Source of the DNA: Anaerolineales bacterium
GTDB lineage: Bacteria > Chloroflexota > Anaerolineae > 4572-78 > NAK82
Assembly: GCA_024643945.1 (NCBI GenBank)
Contig: JAHELX010000433.1
Location: forward strand, 426-5,650
Direction: 5' to 3'
Length of the DNA stretch: 5,225 nt
This document shows positions 1 to 4,555 of this stretch, piece after piece (within the stretch, counting starts at the first letter, position 1; each line of letters begins with the position of its first letter). Under the pieces are notes generated by a model. It was given only the letters and a program-made list of their open reading frames with translations. It made no database searches and was not told where the DNA came from. The position numbers were made by a program, and so were the translations under genes.

Positions 1-18
1 TGCCTAAAGGAATTTGTA

Positions 19-873
19 ATGATAACTCAAAACAACAAGCAAAACACTTTGCTAGCTATGTTTGCCCATCCCGACGACGAGGCTTTCGGCACTGGCGGCA
101 CCCTGGCCCATTATGCGGCCACGGGGACATGCGTGGCTCTGGTCTGCGCTACTCGGGGAGAAGTGGGCGAAATTGCCGACCGTGATCTAGCCACACCTGA
201 GACATTAGGCCAGGTGCGCGAAACCGAGCTGCGCTGTGCCGCCCAAACCCTGGGGGTAGCCGAGCTTATCTTCCTGGGCTATCGTGACTCTGGAATGGCT
301 GGCACACCCGAAAACGATGACCCTCGCGCCTTCATGAATGCCCCTGCCGAGGACGTAATCAGCCGGCTGGTGGGCGTCATCCGCCACCTGCGGCCCCAGG
401 TCGTCGTCACTTTCGAGCCGAATGGTGGCTACGGTCATCCCGACCACGTGGCTATTCACCGTTATGCGGTGACTGCCTTCCACGCTGCCGCCGATCCGGC
501 ACGTTATCCCGACCAGGGACCGCCCTGGCAGCCGGCGCGTCTGTTTTACACTGCCATCCCTCGTTCCTTTTTCCTGGAGATGCGTGACCGGCTGGACGCA
601 ATGGGGGTCGACACCAGCCAATTCGACCGCTTTGAGGAGGACGGAGCTGGCTGGCCTGATGATCAGATTCACGTGACCATAGATGTGACGGACAACATTG
701 AGGCCAAATGGACAGCATTGAACTGCCATCGCACCCAGTTCGGCCCGGATAACCTCTTTCGGCGCCTACCTGATAACATGATGAAAGAGATGATGAGCCG
801 CGAATACTTTGCTATGGCCTGGCCTGAACCTGAACCTGGCTTGCAGCTAACTGATTTATTCGCCGGACTGTAG
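19..873 (+). CDS. PIG-L/LmbE-family zinc-dependent N-deacetylase
   Basis: The 284-residue protein has the signature of the PIG-L/LmbE superfamily, whose members remove an acetyl or similar acyl group from GlcNAc-type amino sugars and related conjugates (MshB, Mca, BshB, PIG-L). The N-terminal AHPDDE motif supplies His17 and Asp20 as likely zinc ligands and Asp19 as the likely general base. The GHPDH motif gives His140 and the third ligand His143. The C-terminal CHRTQ segment (His237) and the following REYF are also typical of the family. Length is close to MshB and Mca (about 290-300). No signal peptide is visible, so it should be cytosolic. ATG at 19 is preceded by AAGG at 7-10 with good spacing. 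It ends in TAG and converges on the protease operon. The substrate cannot be read from sequence: mycothiol- or bacillithiol-like biosynthesis, conjugate detoxification or glycan processing are all possible. All 20 arginines use CGN codons. Confidence 0.93.
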   Translation: MITQNNKQNTLLAMFAHPDDEAFGTGGTLAHYAATGTCVALVCATRGEVGEIADRDLATPETLGQVRETELRCAAQTLGVAELIFLGYRDSGMAGTPENDDPRAFMNAPAEDVISRLVGVIRHLRPQVVVTFEPNGGYGHPDHVAIHRYAVTAFHAAADPARYPDQGPPWQPARLFYTAIPRSFFLEMRDRLDAMGVDTSQFDRFEEDGAGWPDDQIHVTIDVTDNIEAKWTALNCHRTQFGPDNLFRRLPDNMMKEMMSREYFAMAWPEPEPGLQLTDLFAGL

Positions 874-899
874 AATGGTGGCTCTATGTCGCTGCTTCG

Positions 900-920
900 G
901 CCCGGGGAATTTCCCCGGGC
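900..920. terminator. Perfect inverted repeat, possible bidirectional terminator hairpin
   Basis: Arms GCCCGGGGAA (900-909) and TTCCCCGGGC (911-920) are exact reverse complements around a single central base. As RNA this gives an 8-bp all-GC stem with an AAUUU loop. It lies 26 bases after the deacetylase stop, between convergent genes, where either transcript could use it. No U-tract follows directly on either strand, so it is not a textbook intrinsic terminator. It could instead be an mRNA-stabilising hairpin or a protein-binding palindrome. Confidence 0.45.
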
Positions 921-938
921 GTGTTCAAAATGGGTCGT

Positions 939-971
939 AGGGGCACTCCTCGCGGGTGCCCCTGCTGTTTT
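939..971 (+). terminator. Rho-independent terminator candidate after the deacetylase gene
   Basis: AGGGGCAC (939-946) pairs perfectly with GTGCCCCT (956-963), giving an 8-bp stem with a 9-base loop. It is followed on the plus strand by GCTG and then TTTT (968-971). On the minus strand the same hairpin is followed after several bases by another TTTT (complement of 927-930), so it could also end the protease transcript. The location between convergent genes fits. The T-runs are short and set back from the stem, so confidence is moderate. Confidence 0.5.
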
Positions 972-1005
972 GGAGGAAGTACCCCGTTTTTGTGAAAAAG
1001 CCCCG

Positions 1006-1614
1006 TCAGTTCAGGGAAGCCGTCTTCTGTGGCTCCAAGGCCTGGCGCAGAAAGGTTTTGACCACGTGGACTGGCACTACCACCCCCACGTCCGGCCCGG
1101 CCATCATCGTATTGATGCCCACCAGGCGGCCGTGTACGTCTACCAACGGACCCCCTGAGTGTCCCGGTCGCAGGTGTAAGCTGACGTGGATCAGTTCGCG
1201 CTGGGGTGTCGGCATCTCTGGCAGTGGGCCTACACCGATCACGATACCGGCCGTGACCGCCCCGGGCACACCCCAGGGGTGCCCCAGCGCCAGGACCCAT
1301 TGGCCGGACTGAAGTTGTCCCGAGTCGCCCAATTCGATGGTCGGCAGGCCGGTGGCGTCTATGGCCAGGGCGGCCAGATCATAGTTTGCGTCGTGTGCCA
1401 GCAGCCGGGCCGGCAGGCTACGCCCATCCGATAGGGTGACTTTCAGTGAGCGGCGACCGACGACGTGGGCATTGGTGAGGATCAGCCCATCAGGATGCCA
1501 GACAGTCCCCGCGCCCGCGCCACCTCGTCCGTTATTGATCCGCACCAGGCTATGCCGCACGTCGTCCACTATAGTCGCCATCTCGGCGTTTAACTGTTGT
1601 AACAGGTCGGACAT
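1006..1614 (-). CDS. Trypsin-like serine protease (S1C family, no PDZ domain)
   Basis: This 202-residue protein consists only of an HtrA-type catalytic domain. The triad is His50 in TNAHVV, Asp79 in NYDLAAL and Ser153 in GHSGGPL. The family hallmarks GDSGQLQSGQWVLALGHP (about 96-113) and a late VGINT strand are present. It lacks the PDZ domain of its upstream neighbour and of DegP/DegS. No signal peptide or membrane anchor is visible, so it is probably cytosolic. The ATG at 1614 was chosen because GGAGG (complement of 1620-1624) lies five bases upstream. A longer in-frame start at 1692 would overlap the upstream gene and add a low-complexity stretch unlike the family. The ribosome site partly overlaps a small hairpin (1623-1635). 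The Asp eight residues before Ser in typical HtrA (TDAxxNPGNS) is Ser145 here, and the residue before the nucleophile is His, so specificity may differ. Only 55 bases separate it from the PDZ protease, so it is probably co-transcribed. Confidence 0.9.
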   Translation of the reverse strand: MSDLLQQLNAEMATIVDDVRHSLVRINNGRGGAGAGTVWHPDGLILTNAHVVGRRSLKVTLSDGRSLPARLLAHDANYDLAALAIDATGLPTIELGDSGQLQSGQWVLALGHPWGVPGAVTAGIVIGVGPLPEMPTPQRELIHVSLHLRPGHSGGPLVDVHGRLVGINTMMAGPDVGVVVPVHVVKTFLRQALEPQKTASLN

Positions 1615-1669
1615 ATTTGCCTCCGCCAGTGGCGGCGAGCCATTCGAAGAACCTCGGCCCGCGCGATTC

Positions 1670-2623
1670 TCAGGTGCGCTCGCCGACAACAACTTTTAGC
1701 TCTTGCACTTGACCGCCACGCACAATGCGTACTGGCATCGTCTCGCCGACTCGATCACTGCTCAGGAGAGCCAGCAGATCGTCCATATGGCGGATTGGTT
1801 GGCCATCCAACGCAACGATCGTGTCGCCTAGAAGTAGCCCTCCCTGATCAGCCGGGCTGCCAGGTTCGACAGAAACCAGCAACAACGCCGTCTCCTGGCC
1901 GAGTTGCTGTCCCAGCCCAGCCGGTAAGCGTACTGGCTGGGCCCCCACTCCCAGGTAGCCCCGGCGCACGCGCCCGTGGGTTAGCAATGTCTGCACCACC
2001 TCACTTAGGGTGGGGGTTGGCACTGTCAGGCTGATTCCCCGTAACAGGGCCGAGGTGTTGAGTCCCAGCACTTGCCCAGCCGCGTCTACCAGGGGACCAC
2101 CGGAGAATCCGGGATACATGACCACATCTGTCTGCAGATAGCGGTCTATCCGGCCGCCAGCCGGCGTGCGCCAACTTTCACCCAGAGCACTGACAATGCC
2201 CAGCGTCGCCTGGGCAGTTCGTCCAGGGCGGCCCAATGCCAGTACCAGGTGTCCTACACGCAGATTATCAGGGTCGGCCCAGGTGGGCGGCACTGCCCCG
2301 CTCGTCGTGGGTACCTGTGCCCCGCTCGTCGTGGGTACCTGTGCCCCGCTCGTCGTGGGTACCTGCGCGCGCAGCACGGCCAGGTCTGTGGTTGGGTCGC
2401 GGCCGACCAGAGTCGCCGGAACGCTTTGGCCATTGGGCAAGCCCACGCTGATGTTCTCGTCACGCTCGACGACGTGGTAAGCGGTGACGATGACGCCGTC
2501 GGATGACCAGATAATACCGCTGGCAGGCAAGCGGCGTCGTGCTTCTACCCGAACCACGCTTGAACCTGTGGCTTTGACCGTCGCTGCCAGAGCATCAGAT
2601 AGATCTTGTAGAACTTCTGTCAC
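1670..2623 (-). CDS. HtrA/DegP-like serine protease with C-terminal PDZ domain, lacking a signal peptide
   Basis: The 317-residue protein has a short N-terminal helix (1-20), an S1C trypsin-like domain (about 21-215) and one PDZ domain (about 221-315, starting RGYLGV and containing PGSPADQGGLLLGDTI). The triad is His50 (TAYHVV), Asp80 (TTDLAVL) and Ser174 (GFSGGPL). HtrA proteases degrade or refold damaged proteins, with PDZ recognising C-termini. Most are exported, but this one shows no signal peptide or membrane segment. GTG at 2623 is supported by AGGAGGT ending six bases upstream, a near-perfect Shine-Dalgarno. Residues 87-110 are three identical copies of QVPTTSGA, inserted between the Asp strand and the strand beginning near DNLRVG. 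Related proteins normally have a short loop there. It is followed at 55 bases by a second protease with a similar N-terminal helix and catalytic core, probably an ancient duplication. The response regulator gene lies 116 bases upstream. Confidence 0.93.
   Translation of the reverse strand: MTEVLQDLSDALAATVKATGSSVVRVEARRRLPASGIIWSSDGVIVTAYHVVERDENISVGLPNGQSVPATLVGRDPTTDLAVLRAQVPTTSGAQVPTTSGAQVPTTSGAVPPTWADPDNLRVGHLVLALGRPGRTAQATLGIVSALGESWRTPAGGRIDRYLQTDVVMYPGFSGGPLVDAAGQVLGLNTSALLRGISLTVPTPTLSEVVQTLLTHGRVRRGYLGVGAQPVRLPAGLGQQLGQETALLLVSVEPGSPADQGGLLLGDTIVALDGQPIRHMDDLLALLSSDRVGETMPVRIVRGGQVQELKVVVGERT
2294..2365. repeat. Three perfect tandem copies of a 24-bp unit inside the HtrA-like gene
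   Basis: The copies occupy 2294-2317, 2318-2341 and 2342-2365 and are identical at all 24 positions. The flanking bases on both sides break the pattern. On the coding strand each copy encodes QVPTTSGA and contains a GGTACC site. Because the unit is a multiple of three, copy number can change without a frameshift. The third-position identity implies recent expansion or gene conversion. Confidence 0.97.
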
Positions 2624-2651
2624 AGTTTGACCTCCTACTCGTTATTTACTC

Positions 2652-2657
2652 ATCATA
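2652..2657 (-). promoter_or_regulatory. Possible -10 element for the protease pair
   Basis: On the minus strand the 116-base gap between regulator and HtrA-like genes contains TATGAT (complement of 2652-2657), five of six matches to TATAAT. It lies about 28 bases before the GTG and upstream of the ribosome site. No convincing -35 hexamer is found at 16-18 bases upstream. The gap is long enough for a separate promoter, but the genes may simply be read through. Confidence 0.25.
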
Positions 2658-2739
2658 TCCACTTTGCTCCAGTTTACCACAGGGAACAGTACGACACATC
2701 CCCCATTTGGTGAGGAGGCACCCTGGAAAAATGGCTAGG

Positions 2740-3402
2740 TCAGAGGAGGATCAATCCCAGCCGGGTAGCAAGGACGACGGCCTCGGTGCGGCTCTGAGCG
2801 CCCAGCTTGCCCATTATGGCGTTGACGTGGAATTTGACAGTGTGCTGGCTGATACCCAGTCGGTGGGCGATGGCCTTGTTGGGCAGTCCCTCGGCCAGGA
2901 GTTGCAGGACCTCCAACTCGCGCGGGGTTAGCTCTTCGACCATCCGCAGGGACGATTGATCCCCGGTTGCTAACATCGTGGGGACCAGCGAGGGGTCGAG
3001 CACCACTAGCTCCTGAGCGGCAGCCATCAAGGCCGCTACCAGGTGCTCGGCGTCTGTATCGCGCAACAGGATGCCGCGGGCGCCAGCGACCCGGGCTTCG
3101 GTGGCGTGGGTTTCGTCGGGGAGGAGAGCAACGACAGGCGGAGTGGCACCTTCCAGATCCGACAGGCGTTCCAGATGTGTCGTAGGGGAAGTCGAAGTGG
3201 CTAGCGTGGGGTCCCAGCCCAGGTCCCACACGATTACGTCGGGGCGGTGCACGTCCAGCGTAGCCAGCAGGTCAGTGTCCTCAGCTACCTGGCCGACGAC
3301 AGTGCACCCCGGCTGGTCGGTTAGCAGCGCCGCCAATCCGGCCCGGGCCAGCGGGTCGTCTGCTACGATGAGCACTCGCAGATCCTTCGCGGTTGATGGC
3401 AC
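2740..3402 (-). CDS. NarL/FixJ-type response regulator with atypical receiver and LuxR-type DNA-binding domain
   Basis: The 220-residue protein has a receiver domain (about 8-127) and a C-terminal LuxR-type helix-turn-helix (about 157-217, ELTPRELEVLQLLAEG followed by NKAIAHRLGISQHTVKFHV). It should be a cytosolic transcription factor. The acidic pair Asp15/Asp16 and the phospho-acceptor position Asp60 (VIVWDLGW) are present. Other switch residues are not. The Thr/Ser normally ending the LT motif is Leu94, the invariant Lys in LLKD is Arg114, the aromatic switch position is Ile111, and the usual P-x-x-x-G after the acceptor Asp is replaced by a Thr/Ser-rich loop (66-75). Phosphorylation-dependent switching is therefore doubtful. 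The start codon is GTG, with AAGGAG ten bases upstream. No histidine kinase gene is in the window. Position just before two proteases and after two membrane proteins makes these plausible targets or partners. Confidence 0.92.
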   Translation of the reverse strand: MPSTAKDLRVLIVADDPLARAGLAALLTDQPGCTVVGQVAEDTDLLATLDVHRPDVIVWDLGWDPTLATSTSPTTHLERLSDLEGATPPVVALLPDETHATEARVAGARGILLRDTDAEHLVAALMAAAQELVVLDPSLVPTMLATGDQSSLRMVEELTPRELEVLQLLAEGLPNKAIAHRLGISQHTVKFHVNAIMGKLGAQSRTEAVVLATRLGLILL

Positions 3403-3422
3403 GGATTGATCGCTCCTTAGAG

Positions 3423-3464
3423 TACCTCCGAAAAGTGAGGTAGAGCAGCCTGGAAAGGCTGCTC
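3423..3464 (-). promoter_or_regulatory. Two abutting hairpins upstream of the response regulator
   Basis: GAGCAGCC (3443-3450) pairs perfectly with GGCTGCTC (3457-3464) across a six-base loop. Directly next to it, TACCTC (3423-3428) pairs with GAGGTA (3437-3442) across eight bases. They sit between the membrane-protein stop (3529) and the regulator's ribosome site (complement of 3413-3418). On the minus strand the first hairpin is followed by a short TTTT in the loop of the second. This could be a weak terminator for the membrane-protein operon, a partial attenuator, or a structured leader affecting regulator translation. Confidence 0.4.
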
Positions 3465-3483
3465 AGGTTGGTTAGCCCATAGG

Positions 3484-3496
3484 TCCCCTCTGGGGA
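3484..3496 (-). other. Small hairpin after the membrane-protein operon
   Basis: TCCCC (3484-3488) and GGGGA (3492-3496) form a five-base-pair stem with a three-base loop, about 35 bases after the stop of the downstream membrane gene. On the minus strand no T-run follows it; TTTT lies before it. It may be part of a larger structured spacer with the stronger hairpins at 3423-3464. Confidence 0.25.
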
Positions 3497-3528
3497 AAAG
3501 CCCACCCCACAACTTTTCAGACAACTCT

Positions 3529-3930
3529 TTACGCCCCCGGCGGCTTGATGCGTGGCCAGGCGTGAGCTACGAAGGCCAGCGCTGCCCCCGCCTCGGCCGA
3601 TCGTCCCAGGAGAGCGATCAAGGCTGGAATTCCGGATATCGAGCCGACGGCGACCAGCCAGACCCCGGCGTTGAGCAGAATCAAGGCCAGCCAGGCCGGT
3701 TTCTCATTACCCCGAGATCGCCAGAAGCGGGGAAATATCCAAAAGCCGGCCCCCAGCGCTAATTGTATTGTCCACCCGAACAGCAAAAACTCAATGTGTG
3801 CCGGCAGCAAAGTCCACAGTGCCGGATACAAGGGTACACCTTTTTGGAAGAGCAGCAGCGCGCCAAAGGTGAACCCGAGCACCAGGTAGATCAAGGAAGC
3901 CCGGATGAACCAACAACTCAGGCGTGGCAT
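3529..3930 (-). CDS. Four-helix membrane protein related to the N-terminal part of heme-copper/cbb3 oxidase subunit I (downstream paralog)
   Basis: This 133-residue hydrophobic protein has four predicted membrane helices, at roughly 9-28, 41-66, 79-97 and 101-124. Helix 2 has a conserved pattern, His45, Gly52-Trp53, Gln56 and WIFPR (64-68). It resembles the low-spin-heme helix of CcoN/NorB-like subunits and the small stand-alone proteins related to them. It is far too short for a catalytic oxidase subunit and lacks the binuclear-centre histidines, so it is not an oxidase by itself. The gene next to it encodes a clear paralog that matches in start (MP-x4-WFI), GW, Q and W-x-FP positions. ATG at 3930 follows AAGGAGA seven bases away, and this site lies inside the end of the upstream gene, one base separating stop and start. 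Translational coupling is likely. Heme or quinone binding, electron transfer or sensing are possible but unproven. Confidence 0.8.
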   Translation of the reverse strand: MPRLSCWFIRASLIYLVLGFTFGALLLFQKGVPLYPALWTLLPAHIEFLLFGWTIQLALGAGFWIFPRFWRSRGNEKPAWLALILLNAGVWLVAVGSISGIPALIALLGRSAEAGAALAFVAHAWPRIKPPGA

Positions 3931-3931
3931 C

Positions 3932-4351
3932 CTATCTCTCCTTCACCCGCCCCCAGGTGTTGATCGCAAATCCCAACCCGGCCAACCACTGCAAGAGCGC
4001 CGATATAGCCAGCAGCCAGCCCCAGAATGCCTCGGGGCGAAGCGTGTGCAACGGTTCCCCTATCACCCGTAGCAGCAAGCCAATGTTTAACAACCAAAGC
4101 GTGGCCAGCCATACACCCTCACTCCCATGAGGTCTTTCCCTGGAATACTTGGGGAACATCCAGTAGACCACGCCGAAGATTAGTTGTGTGACCCAACCTA
4201 CCATAAACAGGTGGAAGTAGACTGGTCCCAGGGCAGCAGCAATTCGAGGTAGATTCCAAACAGCTCGTGCCGCCAGGGCCATACCCACCAGCAGCGCAGC
4301 CACAAAGTAGGCCAGGGCGGCTTTGATGAACCAACGCGTTATTGAAGGCAT
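3932..4351 (-). CDS. Four-helix membrane protein related to the N-terminal part of heme-copper/cbb3 oxidase subunit I (upstream paralog)
   Basis: The 139-residue protein has four hydrophobic segments at roughly 9-29, 41-66, 80-97 and 108-131. It shares with its downstream neighbour the opening MP-x4-WFI-[RK]-A, Gly52-Trp53, Gln56, Trp64 and Phe66-Pro67 at identical positions, so the two arose by tandem duplication. Its helix-2 histidine is His47, two residues later than His45 of the neighbour. It is first in the minus-strand block and starts about 200 bases from the divergent GAPDH gene. ATG at 4351 is the natural family start, but no good Shine-Dalgarno precedes it. Three of its nine arginines are AGA/AGG, more than in the deacetylase. 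Like its partner it is too short to be a functional oxidase subunit. A membrane heme, quinone or redox-sensing role is an inference from the resemblance only. Confidence 0.8.
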   Translation of the reverse strand: MPSITRWFIKAALAYFVAALLVGMALAARAVWNLPRIAAALGPVYFHLFMVGWVTQLIFGVVYWMFPKYSRERPHGSEGVWLATLWLLNIGLLLRVIGEPLHTLRPEAFWGWLLAISALLQWLAGLGFAINTWGRVKER

Positions 4352-4377
4352 AGCTTTGGGTTAGTTTCTAATGCCAA

Positions 4378-4431
4378 ATATATCCCACTTTGTATCGCTT
4401 TTCTGTATCGGGATATATGGTCAATGTGACC
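4378..4431. promoter_or_regulatory. Candidate operator cluster in the divergent intergenic region
   Basis: ATATATCCC (4378-4386) and GGGATATAT (4410-4418) form a perfect 9-bp inverted repeat with a 23-base centre. Inside it TGTATCG occurs twice (4391-4397 and 4404-4410). Right after it, GGTCA (4419-4423) and TGACC (4427-4431) form a second perfect palindrome with a 3-base centre. On the minus strand the left arm overlaps TATATT (complement of 4377-4382), a possible -10 for the membrane operon, though without a clear -35. This arrangement fits a transcription factor site controlling one or both divergent genes. The factor is unknown. Confidence 0.4.
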
Positions 4432-4466
4432 CGTGACGTGATAAGATGGATAGTGGCAGCAAGTAT

Positions 4467-4537
4467 TTGCTTATCCTTACCGCGCGAATGATAACGCATG
4501 GCGAAGGAAAAAGCAAGAGCTTGATTCACACTATAAT
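4467..4537 (+). promoter_or_regulatory. Candidate promoter elements for the GAPDH gene
   Basis: Two possibilities are visible. TTGCTT (4467-4472) and GATAAC (4490-4495) are separated by 17 bases, with partial matches to the sigma-70 consensus. A perfect TATAAT lies at 4532-4537, but no -35 hexamer is found upstream, and its expected start point falls almost on the ribosome site, leaving a leader of roughly a dozen bases. The first would give a leader of about 50 bases and is more conventional. Neither is proven. Confidence 0.3.
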
Positions 4538-4555
4538 CTCGAAAGGAGAAAAATC

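Noticed and set aside
205..729. Long minus-strand open frame opposite the deacetylase
   Set aside because: The plus-strand frame encodes an intact zinc deacetylase with all motifs. The reverse frame has no recognisable domain and is explained by GC-rich codon structure.
985..1000. TTTTT-GTG-AAAAA hairpin after the short protease as its terminator
   Set aside because: The stem is nearly all A-T with no GC core, so it should be unstable. The hairpins at 900-963 are better candidates.
884..1312. Open frames on both strands over the terminator region and the 3' half of the short protease
   Set aside because: They cross the hairpins or lie antisense or out of frame to a clear protease, are rich in Arg, Pro and Gly, and show no family features.
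1615..1692. Extended N-terminus for the short protease, starting at 1692
   Set aside because: It would overlap the upstream gene and add a stretch unlike the family, whereas the ATG at 1614 has a strong ribosome site and aligns with the N-terminus of the paralog.
2294..2365. Repeat array as a CRISPR or iteron cluster
   Set aside because: The units are directly abutting without spacers and lie in frame in a protein-coding sequence.
2072..2506. Plus-strand open frames over the 24-bp repeats (repetitive Arg/Pro or Pro/Leu peptides)
   Set aside because: Repeats whose unit is a multiple of three keep several frames open. The real coding frame is the HtrA-like protease on the minus strand.
2709..2722. 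GGTG/CACC hairpin after the response regulator as a terminator
   Set aside because: The stem is only four base pairs and no T-run follows on the minus strand.
3529..4351. A single heme-copper oxidase subunit split by a frameshift
   Set aside because: Each frame has its own start and stop, and the two proteins align to each other over their full length rather than to successive parts of one larger protein, so they are tandem paralogs.
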